Positions 26,901 through 35,987 of a stretch of DNA of 40,250 bases are shown one piece after another. The position numbers and the translations under genes were made by a program. The stretch is from assembly GCF_026183735.1 (NCBI RefSeq), contig NZ_JAPFRE010000040.1:1-40250 (forward strand). The letters are read 5' to 3'. The DNA is from Alteromonas sp. ASW11-130 (GTDB lineage Bacteria; Pseudomonadota; Gammaproteobacteria; Enterobacterales; Alteromonadaceae). Position 1 is the first letter of the stretch; every line of letters begins with the position of its first letter. A model generated the notes under the pieces. The model did not search any database and was not told where the DNA came from. It saw nothing but the letters and a program-made list of their open reading frames with translations.

Positions 26901-28017
26901 CGGCAACGCCCCGTATTCGCATAGAGGCACTATTCCACCGATCTGTATCGTATGCGGTAAATTCGAGATAGGCTTCAGTAATTTCAGCCCCCTGCGGAAT
27001 ATTTACATTCTCAAAACGAATTCCTATATAGTCGTTGTAGTTAGAATTAAAGGTTAATTCACTCCCTGTAGCGTCGTACCCATTTGGCTTTTCCTCTACA
27101 TTATCCTTGGTCGAATCTACCTGATAAATCGATTCTCCGGCTATACAACCCGTGGCCGTGCTTTCATCATAAGTTACCACGAGCTGGGGCGATCCGCCTT
27201 CGCCTTGATCGTAAGATTTTACTCGTCGATTACTACCAGTATCAGAGCTATTCCCTGTTATGAGGATGCTCATGGCCCGACCGCCACACCAATCGGCCTG
27301 ATCCACTACTTCCTGAACGATACTACCCAAATCAGGCGTAGTGATTATTTCCTCAGTGAGTGGAAACGCATTGTCACTGTCCCAGATTACTTCATTAGCG
27401 GTTTTGGTCCGTGACGATAAGTTATTGGTCGTATTTGTAAAAGAGGTGCTATCAGGGGTTAACTCTCCGCGAATTGAAAATGTGGTAGCGGGAAAGTTCG
27501 TACCACCAGAAGTAAGCCTGATATAGGCACTAGTGATAGTCGCTCCCTGCGGAATATCCAAATCCGAAAAGCGCATGCCAGATAAGACTTCTCCTGTACC
27601 ATCACTTAACTTTATATTGTCCGCAGAGAGTGATACCACGCCTCCAATTTCATGCGCATCATCGTTCCCACTTGCTGTGGAAGTGATGATTTCAGGACTA
27701 ACAGCCTCATCAATACTTCTAATAGGAAAAAGAACTGGGCCCCCATAATCTGAAAAGCGCATTAATCCTGCGTTTATATTCGTGGCTGATCCCAACGCTA
27801 GTTTCAAAGCGTTTTGTACACGAAGCATACGGGATTCATCACCGCCGTCCATACCTCTCATACTGCCGGAAGTGTCCATGATAAAAAGCACATTTGGATT
27901 ATAGGTTACCGCGTTAGAAGACGTGCCCAGATAAATATCTAAGTCATCTGCCATTGCCGACCACCCAATACACCCCCAAAGAGAGACGGAAAATATAAGA
28001 CGGGTTAAGTGCTTCAT
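23947..28017 (-). CDS. pilY1: Type IV pilus adhesin PilY1 with two inserted tandem domains
   Basis: PilY1 is the tip adhesin and priming factor of type IV pili. A signal peptide precedes an N-terminal von Willebrand A domain with the MIDAS motif FIMDTSGSM near residue 48 and LLSDGEANN near 590. Between them, two homologous domains of about 165 residues (coding about 26620-27657) share IPQGATIT/IPQGAEIT, FSIRGEL/MRIRGVA and SPQLVVTYD/APRLVVKFN; they resemble DNRLRE-type beta-sandwich domains. The C-terminal beta-propeller has a calcium-type loop DRDNDGFADHMYMADMGG. The ATG at 28017 follows GGAG by 6 bp and gives 1356 residues, longer than Pseudomonas PilY1 (about 1160). Confidence 0.9.
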   Translation of the reverse strand: MKHLTRLIFSVSLWGCIGWSAMADDLDIYLGTSSNAVTYNPNVLFIMDTSGSMRGMDGGDESRMLRVQNALKLALGSATNINAGLMRFSDYGGPVLFPIRSIDEAVSPEIITSTASGNDDAHEIGGVVSLSADNIKLSDGTGEVLSGMRFSDLDIPQGATITSAYIRLTSGGTNFPATTFSIRGELTPDSTSFTNTTNNLSSRTKTANEVIWDSDNAFPLTEEIITTPDLGSIVQEVVDQADWCGGRAMSILITGNSSDTGSNRRVKSYDQGEGGSPQLVVTYDESTATGCIAGESIYQVDSTKDNVEEKPNGYDATGSELTFNSNYNDYIGIRFENVNIPQGAEITEAYLEFTAYDTDRWNSASMRIRGVADDNASDFHPHKRFMVRNLPKTSGITWSMPYFYRNRDYQTPELKAIVQQVVDRIGWVPGNAMAFVFDNFNGVRGAYSYKGKPSGAPRLVVKFNGNATPGTSATVRDHLISKVDELSANGLTPIVDTLYEATNYFGGLDVDYGLTRGRSDVSSSVRRSTRVSHRASYVGLDPVRDARCLDDNLSDSACITEYIPSGATYISPVTDMQCQTNNHIVLLSDGEANNNHSVSKIESLLAKNCTGSGGEKCGIDLVSNLSKAESSVIDRRIITHTIGFAANATANNFLNQLAVQSGGGFYKADNSTELLSAFETILRSVKDINATFVSPGVAVNQLNRLTHRDELYFALFKPAEGTIWPGNLKKYKIDGDKILDKNGLEAVDSVTGFFADGSHSYWSVLEDGNDVREGGAASLLNSSRQMYFFSGAGTIASAANAVHESNTSITTDDLAISAEPDATTLRETILKWARGVDVRDVDGDGDTTDVRLQMGDPIHSQPVIVNYGLNDSAIFVATNHGFLHSFDAYTGEENFSVIPKELMTNLYDFYKDNSSFNHIYGLDGDMVLRTVGNKTYLYIGMRRGGRNYYVFDVSSKLSPKLVFSVKGGTPGLEKMGQTWSRPTITKVRMGDTVKNVMIVGGGYDDEQDSKVVRASDNTGNALYILDADTGSLLWHASNAGADLNLTDMQYSVPGRISVIDRDNDGFADHMYMADMGGQLFRFDIYNGKFGTDFIKGAKIADLAGDDEQNNRHFYYGADVTEVALADEHYYGVAIGSGWRASPLDTVVDDRFYLLKDKGVFQRDADGLYVFNTGITESSLYDATDHLLSSSDESERAIAASQFASKEGWFIRLTTDGEKVLSSPLIIDYKVFFTTYVPASSSLSACAPPTGNSRAYLVNMFNGNAVDDLNQNSNLDSGDRYAQLKQTGIAPETKILIEEIVKPVVCLGTECVSAVISEDEDGNEEACLSDFACLARNIYGKFERIQRGSWKTETERE

Positions 28018-28030
28018 CACTTTCTCCAAA

Positions 28031-28594
28031 TTACTGCGAAGCGGGGGCTAGAACAGCCGCTGCTAATGAATTAGCCACTACGGTGGATTTTTCTGCAACC
28101 CTACCGCAACCCCTGATAATAAATACGTGACAGTTAATATTACTGCCGCCAATAACGTTACTGGAACCGCGACATGCTTGCTCGCGAACAAAGGCCGTAC
28201 GCGACCAGCTTTGCGTAACTGGCTGGGTTTGATAATTACCCGTTGCTACGTGACGCGTTCCGGTAGTTAGTCCCGCAGTAGTCATATGACGGTTAATCCA
28301 ATCTTTTTCATTAAAGCAGCTCAATGCATCGACCTGTGGATCAAAGGTATTGCCCTGCCGAGCCTCCGAAAGTGGGTCTAATGCGGTCACATCAGCTAAT
28401 AGAACTTCGTCTTCTGATTCGAAAAATACCCCGGCAATCGCCGCTTCGGCAGCATCAAACGCCAATCCGGTTTGCTGCATCGAGATGGCCATTTTAGATT
28501 GAGACAAGCTGCTGGACACAGCGCTTACGCCGAGAATAGTTAAGGTAAGTAAAATCAATAGAGCAAATACTAGAACGACACCCTGCTGTTTCAT
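28031..28594 (-). CDS. pilX: Minor pilin PilX
   Basis: PilX is a minor pilin of the tip-priming complex. The 187-residue protein starts MKQQG, then VVLVFALLILLTLTILGVSAV, the usual PilX hydrophobic stretch lacking the +5 Glu. The downstream MSLQ-like segment KMAISMQQTGLAFDAAEAAIA is the family's AAEAAI helix. It overlaps pilW by 4 bp and is followed by pilY1 after 13 bp. Confidence 0.9.
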   Translation of the reverse strand: MKQQGVVLVFALLILLTLTILGVSAVSSSLSQSKMAISMQQTGLAFDAAEAAIAGVFFESEDEVLLADVTALDPLSEARQGNTFDPQVDALSCFNEKDWINRHMTTAGLTTGTRHVATGNYQTQPVTQSWSRTAFVREQACRGSSNVIGGSNINCHVFIIRGCGRVAEKSTVVANSLAAAVLAPASQ

Positions 28595-29433
28595 TGCGCG
28601 TTCCTCACAAAGTTTTTCATATTTCGTAATGTCAAAGTTTTAGAAAACACCTGAAAGTAATGCGCTTTATCCACGGTGACTGCTTTCTCATTCAAAACAG
28701 CATATTGCGGGGCTACAGTGAGTTGTGCCTGTGCATCATCGCTGCGTAATAACAAGCCTAGTCGAATGGCCATAACCTGTTGATTAGCTGCACGCAAGCC
28801 CGCTAATTGATCAGCGGTTGTGTACCTAATCGCCTGCCCTTCAGAGGATTCGCTTGGTGCACTGATACCATATTGAACTTGAAAGCTCTCTACGTTATCC
28901 AATAACACAACCGAAACGGGAGTAGTTACAGCCATTTTCAAACCTCTTAATACTCGACCATCATAGCCCGTGCACTTAAGCTGACTATTAGCGATGTAAT
29001 AGTGATTGACTACGTGGAATTCATCGCCAGCTGCGTATCCATGACGATTACCTGTGCAGTCTTCACTGCCTAGCAGGTTGGTGACCACTTCATCGTTCGC
29101 ACCCGCTAACCCTTGGGTGGATCCTAATGCAGCATTATTTACATAGTCGCCCGCTAAACCAATCGGTCGATTCTGAATCCAGCCAGCTTCAACCACCAAA
29201 TCTGTTCCATTATCGATTTGGGCCGCCACTTGATCATAACGTCCAGCTTGAATCAATTCTCTGGAAAGTCGTTGCATAATAAACCGCCCCGATTCCTGCA
29301 CCTGCGCAATCGCATCATTTAGTGAGTTGGTGACTTTGCTGCTTACCAGAGACTGGATAATTGCACCTGAAATCACCAACCCAAGAACTAGGGATATCAT
29401 AAGTTCGATAAGTGAAAATCCACGCTGATTCAT
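28591..29433 (-). CDS. pilW: Minor pilin PilW
   Basis: A 280-residue PilW-type prepilin. The leader MNQRG is followed by FSLIELMISLVLGLVISGAIIQ with Glu at +5, and the PilW pattern SGRFIMQRLSRELIQAGR follows near residue 45. Two cysteines lie in GSEDCTGNRHG and LKCTGYDG. It overlaps pilV and pilX by 4 bp each, so the whole run is tightly coupled. Confidence 0.92.
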   Translation of the reverse strand: MNQRGFSLIELMISLVLGLVISGAIIQSLVSSKVTNSLNDAIAQVQESGRFIMQRLSRELIQAGRYDQVAAQIDNGTDLVVEAGWIQNRPIGLAGDYVNNAALGSTQGLAGANDEVVTNLLGSEDCTGNRHGYAAGDEFHVVNHYYIANSQLKCTGYDGRVLRGLKMAVTTPVSVVLLDNVESFQVQYGISAPSESSEGQAIRYTTADQLAGLRAANQQVMAIRLGLLLRSDDAQAQLTVAPQYAVLNEKAVTVDKAHYFQVFSKTLTLRNMKNFVRNAQ

Positions 29434-30044
29434 AGGGTGATATCCTTAAATACGCAAGCAAAACTATCCCCTGAAACTGGATTGCAACGACTATTAAGTG
29501 TGTATTGTCTATTGGCAGAGCTACTCACAGGCCATTGCAGCATAATTTGTATCCGCGAGCCTGCACTACATACATCGACGTCGCCAACTTTATTATCAGT
29601 GCAAGAAACCGATAAACGGGTTTGAGGATTCGTTTGTACGGCTGAACAAGAAAGAGCCCAACCGTCATATTCTGCCATTTCTGCTTCATTACATTCACCA
29701 TCCTCGCAATTGGGAACATCAGTGGGACGGGTTAAGCAAAAGCATTTATAAGGATGGCTACCGCTGGCGCAGCTTAAGGTAGAGAAATTGTAAGTATCAG
29801 TGGAAAAATAATTGTTGTGCACCACCAGCCCATCGCCAACAACTGGGGCCCGTGTTGCCGCACGTAATCGTTCTGCGACTTGTTGAGCGACTAGCTCAGA
29901 CTGTGTTCGACTGATTGCATCTTTGTTGGCAAAAGAACCTACAAACTGCAATGATGCCACACCAAGCAAACCAATAGCCAATATCACCAACGTGATAAGG
30001 ATTTCGATTAAGCCAACGCCTGATTGTCTGACACTGCGCGTCAT
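29430..30044 (-). CDS. pilV: Minor pilin PilV
   Basis: A PilV-type prepilin of 204 residues, first gene of the minus-strand pilus operon. The leader ends VRQSG and the mature protein starts VGLIEILITLVILAIGLLGVASLQF, with Glu at +5 and Val at +1. The pilin domain is cysteine-rich (SCASG, CFCLTRPTDVPNCEDGEC and others), so several disulfides are likely. I prefer the ATG at 30044, which has an AGG 5 bp upstream, over the GTG at 30050. A fimU gene would normally precede it, but ispH is only 125 bp away. Confidence 0.9.
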   Translation of the reverse strand: MTRSVRQSGVGLIEILITLVILAIGLLGVASLQFVGSFANKDAISRTQSELVAQQVAERLRAATRAPVVGDGLVVHNNYFSTDTYNFSTLSCASGSHPYKCFCLTRPTDVPNCEDGECNEAEMAEYDGWALSCSAVQTNPQTRLSVSCTDNKVGDVDVCSAGSRIQIMLQWPVSSSANRQYTLNSRCNPVSGDSFACVFKDITL

Positions 30045-30053
30045 TCGCACCTA

Positions 30054-30091
30054 CCTGATATACTATTTACACATATCAATCCTATATCAGG
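30054..30091. promoter_or_regulatory. Inverted repeat upstream of pilV operon
   Basis: CCTGATATA (30054-30062) and TATATCAGG (30083-30091) are perfect 9-bp inverted arms with a 20-bp spacer. They sit just before pilV, and the right arm overlaps a possible -10 (TGATAT) preceded by TTGATA 18 bp away on the minus strand. It is a candidate operator for the pilV-pilE operon. In Pseudomonas that operon is AlgR-controlled, but this repeat does not look like an AlgR site. Confidence 0.45.
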
Positions 30092-30169
30092 ATGGCGTTT
30101 TATAAAGTATCAACAGGTAAATGTGCGTATCGAATTCGATTCGCTATATTTGTAGAGCTGAGTGACAAG

Positions 30170-31114
30170 TTAACTAACTTGACGGATTCGTAACTCTTTT
30201 GGCACTGCGAATTCCACGTTTTCTTCACGTCCTTCGCGTTCCGTAGCTTTGGTAGCTCCCCAGCTTAGCAAATGGTCTACCACACCTTTCACTAATACTT
30301 CAGGTGCAGAAGCGCCCGCGGTAACACCAACGTGTTTTACATTATCTAGCCATTCGCGCTGAATACAATTCTTATCGGCAATCAAATGCGCTTGCGCTCC
30401 TACTTTTTCAGCTAATTCACGTAAGCGATTGGAATTAGAACTATTTTGAGCGCCAACAACAAGTAAAACTTCGCAATCTTCAGCTAATGCTCGCACCGCA
30501 TCCTGACGATTTTGTGTCGCGTAACAGATATCATCTTTACGCGGCCCTTGGATAGATGGGAAGCGCTTGCGAAGTGCATCGATTACATCTGCGGTATCAT
30601 CAACTGACAATGTAGTCTGGCTACAGTAATAAAGCTTTTGAGGATTTTTAACCGTCAGTTTAGCGACATCTGCAATGGATTCTACCAGATAGATCCCCCC
30701 CCCAGCATTATTATACTGGCCCATAGTGCCTTCAACTTCAGGGTGACCTGCATGCCCAATTAAAATGCATTCGGTACCAGATTTACTTGCTCGGGTGACT
30801 TCCATATGTACTTTGGTAACGAGGGGACATGTAGCATCAAAAACTTTTAATCCACGCTCTGCTGCTTTATTTCTGACCGCCTGGGAAACACCATGGGCAG
30901 AAAATATAACAATACTGTCATCAGGCACTTCATTTAACTCATCGACAAAGACTGCGCCACGTTCTTTTAGGCCGTCCACTACGAAGCGGTTATGTACCAC
31001 CTCGTGACGTACGTAGATGGGGGGTTTAAACATTTCCAATGCGCGTTCGACAATGGTGATAGCACGGTCCACGCCGGCACAAAACCCCCGAGGATTAGCT
31101 AAATGAATCTGCAT
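30170..31114 (-). CDS. ispH: 4-hydroxy-3-methylbut-2-enyl diphosphate reductase IspH
   Basis: IspH is the last enzyme of the MEP pathway, forming IPP and DMAPP with a [4Fe-4S] cluster. The cluster cysteines lie in [11 protein letters not shown] (about 12), DATCPLV (about 96) and [11 protein letters not shown] (about 197). The catalytic region [10 protein letters not shown] contains the essential Glu. A nine-base G run on the coding strand (30695-30703) encodes three glycines. The 314-residue length is standard. It follows fkpB, the usual order. Confidence 0.96.
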   Translation of the reverse strand: MQIHLANPRGFCAGVDRAITIVERALEMFKPPIYVRHEVVHNRFVVDGLKERGAVFVDELNEVPDDSIVIFSAHGVSQAVRNKAAERGLKVFDATCPLVTKVHMEVTRASKSGTECILIGHAGHPEVEGTMGQYNNAGGGIYLVESIADVAKLTVKNPQKLYYCSQTTLSVDDTADVIDALRKRFPSIQGPRKDDICYATQNRQDAVRALAEDCEVLLVVGAQNSSNSNRLRELAEKVGAQAHLIADKNCIQREWLDNVKHVGVTAGASAPEVLVKGVVDHLLSWGATKATEREGREENVEFAVPKELRIRQVS

Positions 31115-31125
31115 GCTGACTGCCC

Positions 31126-31587
31126 TTAGTGTTGATTTCCCAATGGGATTATATCAATAATTTCTACGTCAAATATAACCGTTTGTCCGGCTAAAGGATG
31201 ATTAAAATCGACCGTAACCGAATCCCCTGCCACACTACGTATAATACCTGGCACTTCTGAACCGTTTGGTTGGGCAAAAACCATAATCATGCCCTCTTCT
31301 AGCTTCATATCACTGGCAAAGCGTGAACGATCCATATGGTGAATGTTGTCGGGGTTTGGCTGGCCAAACGCATCCTCAGCAGCTAAGGTGAAGGATTTAC
31401 GTTGCCCTTTGTTCAACCCTTTTACACAGGCTTCAAAATTAGGTGTCAGACTGCCATCTCCTAATACCAATTTCGCAGGCTTATTATTTACCCGGGTACT
31501 GTCAGCAGCAGAACCATCTTCGAGTTTCAAGTCGAAGTGCACGATCACTTCGCAGTTCTCTTCAACTGTTGGTACAACGTCAGTCAT
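31126..31587 (-). CDS. fkpB: FKBP-type prolyl isomerase FkpB (SlpA)
   Basis: A 153-residue SlyD-related FKBP-type prolyl isomerase, without a histidine-rich tail. It begins with [20 protein letters not shown] and has the core [20 protein letters not shown] and flap region [13 protein letters not shown]. It lies between lspA and ispH, the conserved place of fkpB. The start overlaps the lspA stop by 8 bp, suggesting coupled translation. Its in vivo substrates are not well known. Confidence 0.92.
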   Translation of the reverse strand: MTDVVPTVEENCEVIVHFDLKLEDGSAADSTRVNNKPAKLVLGDGSLTPNFEACVKGLNKGQRKSFTLAAEDAFGQPNPDNIHHMDRSRFASDMKLEEGMIMVFAQPNGSEVPGIIRSVAGDSVTVDFNHPLAGQTVIFDVEIIDIIPLGNQH

Positions 31588-32113
31588 GCTTTACCCCGTT
31601 TGTAGCGGCTTTAGAAGTCTTGTTGTCATGTTCATCTTTGTTGATGATCATATCAATAATTAACAGAGCGGCCCCTATAAAAATGGCGCTATCAGCAATG
31701 TTAAATGCTGGCCAGTGCCATTGGCCTACATAAAAGTCGAGGAAATCTACAACATACCCATAGGCAAGCCGGTCATAAACATTGCCCAATGCCCCACCCA
31801 AGATGAGCGCGAACGCAATCGGTAATAGCCTTTGCTGTTTAGGTGACTGTTTCAACCACCAGAGAATGGCGATACTTACCGCCAAAGCAATACCCGTGAA
31901 AAACCAACGCTGCCAACCTCCGGCATCACCCAAAAAAGAAAAGGCAGCACCGTAATTATGCACATAAGTAAAATTAAAGAAGGGTAAGACCTGGATCGAT
32001 TGATACAAATTCATCGAATCAATAACGGTTATTTTGGTCCATTGATCGAGGATGAGTACAATCATACTGATCCATAAAAAACGCAACCCAGTTTGCGTGA
32101 TACTTTTAAGCAT
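31580..32113 (-). CDS. lspA: Lipoprotein signal peptidase LspA
   Basis: LspA is the four-helix inner-membrane aspartyl protease that cleaves prolipoproteins. The catalytic aspartates lie in [10 protein letters not shown] and FNIADSAIF. The family motif DQWTKI follows the first helix. The ATG at 32113 gives 177 residues and has GGGGAAG upstream; an ATG at 32137 gives an unneeded eight-residue extension. The C-terminal tail is charged. It overlaps the ileS stop by 8 bp. Confidence 0.95.
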   Translation of the reverse strand: MLKSITQTGLRFLWISMIVLILDQWTKITVIDSMNLYQSIQVLPFFNFTYVHNYGAAFSFLGDAGGWQRWFFTGIALAVSIAILWWLKQSPKQQRLLPIAFALILGGALGNVYDRLAYGYVVDFLDFYVGQWHWPAFNIADSAIFIGAALLIIDMIINKDEHDNKTSKAATNGVKHD

Positions 32114-34928
32114 ACTGACGCACTTCCCCATCACCATCTACGTTTGTGATGCAGCGGCCGCATAGATCTGGATGATCATCATGTGTACCCACATCTTCTC
32201 TCACATGCCAGCACCGCGCACACTTAGTTCCCGGTGCTTTTCGAACTTCAACCCATAAGCCCTCTACGTCAGATTGCTCAGCTTCTTTTGTTTTATCTGC
32301 TTCGCCAGACACATAAGCTTTAGATGTAATCAAAACAAAACGCATTTCGTCTTCAAGTTGCAGTAGCTTTTCTTTTAACTCTTCACGTGCAAATAAATGG
32401 ATTTCAGCTTCCAAAGAACCGCCCAACCGTCCTTCTTTCCGTTCTTTCTCCATAGCCTGATTTACTGCATCTTTCACTTTTAAGATCTGATGCCAATAAT
32501 CGTCATTCAGCTTGGTTTCATCACTATCAGCTTCAAACCCTTCATACCAAGTTTGCGTAAACACAAACTCATCACGTTTACCCGGCATTTCTTGCCAAAT
32601 TTCCTGTGCGGTAAAACTGGTAACTGGCGCCAGCCAGCGAACCAACGCCTCGGCAATATGGTATAACGCGGTCTGACACGAACGTCTGGCGACGCTGTCT
32701 TGCTTAGCTGTATACTGACGGTCTTTCACAACATCCAGATAAAAACTGCCTAGCTCAATTGAACAAAAGTGCATGAGTTTTTGGGTAACCACGAGTAGGT
32801 CATAGCGCTCATAGGCATCAACAATATCTTTTTGCAGTGACTGCGCACGCTGAACAATCCATCTATCCAACGCCACCATTTCATCAGCTGGAAGAGCATG
32901 TTGGGTTGGTTCAAACCCATTTAAGTTAGCCAGTAAGAAGCGCGCTGTATTTCTGAGACGACGATACGCGTCTGCGGCACGCTTTAAGATTTCATCAGAT
33001 ACTGCGATTTCTCCGCGGTAGTCCGTGGATGCCACCCACAAACGCAAGATATCGGCCCCCAACTTGTCAGTTACTTGCTGCGGAGCGATGACGTTGCCCA
33101 AAGACTTGGACATTTTCTTGCCATGCGCGTCCACTGTGAAACCGTGGGTAAGTACTTCTTTATAAGGTGCGTGACCGTGCATTGCAGTTGATGTCATTAA
33201 CGATGACATGAACCAGCCACGATGTTGGTCGGAACCTTCTAAGTACAAGTCTGCATTAGCTGGTATATCTTCACGACGGTCAACCACAAAATAGTGAGTC
33301 ACACCAGAATCGAACCACACATCCAAGGTATCTAATACTTTTTCGTACGCATCGACGTCAGCTCCAAGTAACTGCTGATCATCTATGTCCCACCAGGCCT
33401 GGATACCTTTTTGCTCAACTTCAGCTGCGACTTTCTCGATAATATTATTAGTTTGAGGGTGCAGTTCACCTGTTTGTTTATGCACAAATAATGGGATAGG
33501 TACCCCCCAGGTACGTTGACGAGAGATACACCAATCAGGACGCCCCTCCACCATTTTTTCAATGCGGTTTTGCCCCCACTCTGGAATCCATTCTGTAGCC
33601 TTGATCTGCGCTAAAGACTGTTCCCGTAACCCTTGCTTATCCATACTAATAAACCATTGTGGCGTAGCACGGAATATTATCGGCGTTTTGTGTCGCCAGC
33701 AGTGGGGATAACTATGCTCATACTTGATGTTAAGCAGTAATAAGCCTTTTTCTTCAAGCGTATCGATAATGGCCTGATTCGCTTTAAAAACAAACTGGCC
33801 GCCGAACAACGGGGTGTTTTCTAAGAAAACGCCATTGTTGCCAACGGGGTTATATACTTCGATATTGTAGCGTTTGCAGACGTTAAAGTCGTCGACACCA
33901 TGTGCCGGTGCCGTATGCACACAGCCTGTGCCAGATTCAGTGGTAACATGCTCACCTAAAATCAGCGGAACGTCGATGCCAGCAAAGGGATGATGTACTT
34001 TGCAATTTTCAAGCGATGAACCTACACAGCTTGCTATTTCTTTAAAGTCGCTTGCCCCATAACGTTGCACCGAGCTTTCCATCAGTTCATGAGCTAACAC
34101 CACCCATTCACCTGAATCCGCAAGCTCAACTAAGCAATAAGTCAGTTCTGGATGCAAGCTGATAGCGCGATTTGCTGGCAGTGTCCATGGCGTGGTTGTC
34201 CAGATAACCACACTGGCGTTGTGTTTATCTAATTGCTCAGGAGTAACGCCAAATGCGGTGGCAATGGCATCTTTGTCTGCTACCGGAAATTTAACATCTA
34301 TAGCGGGTGAAACTTTATCTTTATACTCAACTTCTGCTTCAGCCAAAGCCGAGCCACAATCTGTGCACCAATGGACAGGTTTGAAGCCCTTTTCCAGATG
34401 GCCTGAGCCAACAATTTTTCCTAACGCGCGAATAATGTCGGCTTCAGATTGAAAATCCATGGTCTTGTATGGGTTATCCCACTCACCAAACACACCAAGG
34501 CGTTTGAAGTCTGCCATTTGGCCATCAATTTGCTTTTGCGCGTAGTCGCGACACTTTTGACGAAACTCAGCTGACGTAACCTTCTTTCCGGGCTTACCCA
34601 CTTTCTTTTCAACAACCAGTTCAATAGGTAACCCATGACAGTCCCACCCTGGAATATAAGGTGCATCAAAATCGGCAAGCGTTTTTGACTTAACAATAAT
34701 GTCTTTAAGAATTTTGTTAACCGCATGACCTATATGAATGTCGCCATTCGCGTAAGGAGGGCCATCATGTAAAATAAACGGCTTTTTACCCGCTTTTGCT
34801 TGACGAATAGCTTGATACAGCTTTTTCTGCTGCCACTGCTGAAGCATCTTTGGCTCGCGTTGCGCTAGGTTTCCGCGCATTGGAAACGACGTTTCAGGTA
34901 AATTAAGCGTTGCTTTGTAATCACTCAT
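32106..34928 (-). CDS. ileS: Isoleucyl-tRNA synthetase
   Basis: IleS charges tRNA-Ile. Class I signatures are HIGH ([10 protein letters not shown] near residue 60) and KMSKS ([10 protein letters not shown] near residue 603), with the editing domain between them ([14 protein letters not shown]). The C-terminal zinc-binding segment CARCWHV with CGRC completes the protein. The ATG at 34928 gives 940 residues and [19 protein letters not shown], matching E. coli IleS; an upstream GTG at 34946 is less likely. The order ribF-ileS-lspA is conserved. Confidence 0.97.
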   Translation of the reverse strand: MSDYKATLNLPETSFPMRGNLAQREPKMLQQWQQKKLYQAIRQAKAGKKPFILHDGPPYANGDIHIGHAVNKILKDIIVKSKTLADFDAPYIPGWDCHGLPIELVVEKKVGKPGKKVTSAEFRQKCRDYAQKQIDGQMADFKRLGVFGEWDNPYKTMDFQSEADIIRALGKIVGSGHLEKGFKPVHWCTDCGSALAEAEVEYKDKVSPAIDVKFPVADKDAIATAFGVTPEQLDKHNASVVIWTTTPWTLPANRAISLHPELTYCLVELADSGEWVVLAHELMESSVQRYGASDFKEIASCVGSSLENCKVHHPFAGIDVPLILGEHVTTESGTGCVHTAPAHGVDDFNVCKRYNIEVYNPVGNNGVFLENTPLFGGQFVFKANQAIIDTLEEKGLLLLNIKYEHSYPHCWRHKTPIIFRATPQWFISMDKQGLREQSLAQIKATEWIPEWGQNRIEKMVEGRPDWCISRQRTWGVPIPLFVHKQTGELHPQTNNIIEKVAAEVEQKGIQAWWDIDDQQLLGADVDAYEKVLDTLDVWFDSGVTHYFVVDRREDIPANADLYLEGSDQHRGWFMSSLMTSTAMHGHAPYKEVLTHGFTVDAHGKKMSKSLGNVIAPQQVTDKLGADILRLWVASTDYRGEIAVSDEILKRAADAYRRLRNTARFLLANLNGFEPTQHALPADEMVALDRWIVQRAQSLQKDIVDAYERYDLLVVTQKLMHFCSIELGSFYLDVVKDRQYTAKQDSVARRSCQTALYHIAEALVRWLAPVTSFTAQEIWQEMPGKRDEFVFTQTWYEGFEADSDETKLNDDYWHQILKVKDAVNQAMEKERKEGRLGGSLEAEIHLFAREELKEKLLQLEDEMRFVLITSKAYVSGEADKTKEAEQSDVEGLWVEVRKAPGTKCARCWHVREDVGTHDDHPDLCGRCITNVDGDGEVRQYA

Positions 34929-34971
34929 AAAGGTTTTCTTTCCCACTATTCTTTGCGTGGCTTGAACTAAA

Positions 34972-35895
34972 TTATTTAATTAACGCAATTCGCGCTGCAT
35001 TGGCGTCTTGCTGAATCTGTTCTTTTAGTGCTTCAAACGAAGCAAATTTCTTTTCGTCTCTTAACTTAACAACCGGATAAACCACAATCGGTTGGCCGTA
35101 AAGTGACCCCGTAAAATTAAACAAATGTACCTCTAGCAGTGTACGAGTGCCAGAAACGGTTGGACGGTGGCCCACGTTGGCAACTCCCTCATACATTTGC
35201 TTATTTACTCCAACGCGCACAGCAAATACACCATGCACAGGTGTGTTGCAGCGATTCATAAACACGTTTGCGGTGGGGAAGCCAATCGTGCGTCCTTTCT
35301 TATCCCCATGCACCACCTTGCCTCGCACGGCAAAAGGTCTTCCAAGCATTTCTTCTGCCAGTTCGAAGTTGCCCACGTCCAGTGCTTCTCGGATTGCGGT
35401 CGAACTAATGCGGCAATTGTGCATTCGAAAACTACGGGTGCTGGCGACGTCAAAGCCCGAGTGCTCCCCGGCAGCACGTAACATGGCAAAATCACCCTGC
35501 CGACCTTTGCCAAAGCGAAAATCATCGCCTACCACTAAAAACTTTACACCTAACCGTGCGACCAATAGATCGTGTACAAAAGATTCAGCCGACTGGCTGG
35601 CGAATTCGCGGTTAAACCTTACGCACAATAACCTATCTACCCCTAACGCATTTAACATCTGATATTTATCACGCAGGACACTGATTCGAGCAGGCGCTTG
35701 CTGTGGGCTAAATAGCTCCTCAGGTTGGGGTTCAAACACCATTACTGTGGCGGGTAACGCCATTTCTCGGGCCTTTCGGATCACACTGGACAATACCGCC
35801 TGATGCCCGCGATGTACCCCATCAAATTTACCAATGGTCAATACACACCCTTGATGTTGAGGGCGAATATTATGTAATCCCCGTATAAGTTCCAC
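34972..35895 (-). CDS. ribF: Bifunctional riboflavin kinase / FMN adenylyltransferase RibF
   Basis: RibF makes FMN and then FAD from riboflavin. The N-terminal adenylyltransferase domain shows [29 protein letters not shown] and [10 protein letters not shown]; the C-terminal kinase domain shows [11 protein letters not shown] and GVFAVRV. The 307-residue length is standard. It lies 43 bp before ileS. Its product FAD would serve NadB and the SdhE pathway encoded in this window, a loose functional link. Confidence 0.96.
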   Translation of the reverse strand: MELIRGLHNIRPQHQGCVLTIGKFDGVHRGHQAVLSSVIRKAREMALPATVMVFEPQPEELFSPQQAPARISVLRDKYQMLNALGVDRLLCVRFNREFASQSAESFVHDLLVARLGVKFLVVGDDFRFGKGRQGDFAMLRAAGEHSGFDVASTRSFRMHNCRISSTAIREALDVGNFELAEEMLGRPFAVRGKVVHGDKKGRTIGFPTANVFMNRCNTPVHGVFAVRVGVNKQMYEGVANVGHRPTVSGTRTLLEVHLFNFTGSLYGQPIVVYPVVKLRDEKKFASFEALKEQIQQDANAARIALIK

Positions 35896-35987
35896 TGCGC
35901 GTTACTGACTGCCGTTTGTAATAATGAAATAAAACTCGCGATTATAAACGAGACGCGGCACATTACCAATCATCGATTGCACTTTGC

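Noticed and set aside
30166..30181. Short palindrome at the ispH stop as a terminator
   Set aside because: It has 7-bp AT-rich arms, overlaps the stop codon and has no following T-tract.
35147..35662. Long open frame of 171 codons on the plus strand
   Set aside because: It lies entirely antisense to ribF, has no recognisable domain and its composition mirrors the real gene.
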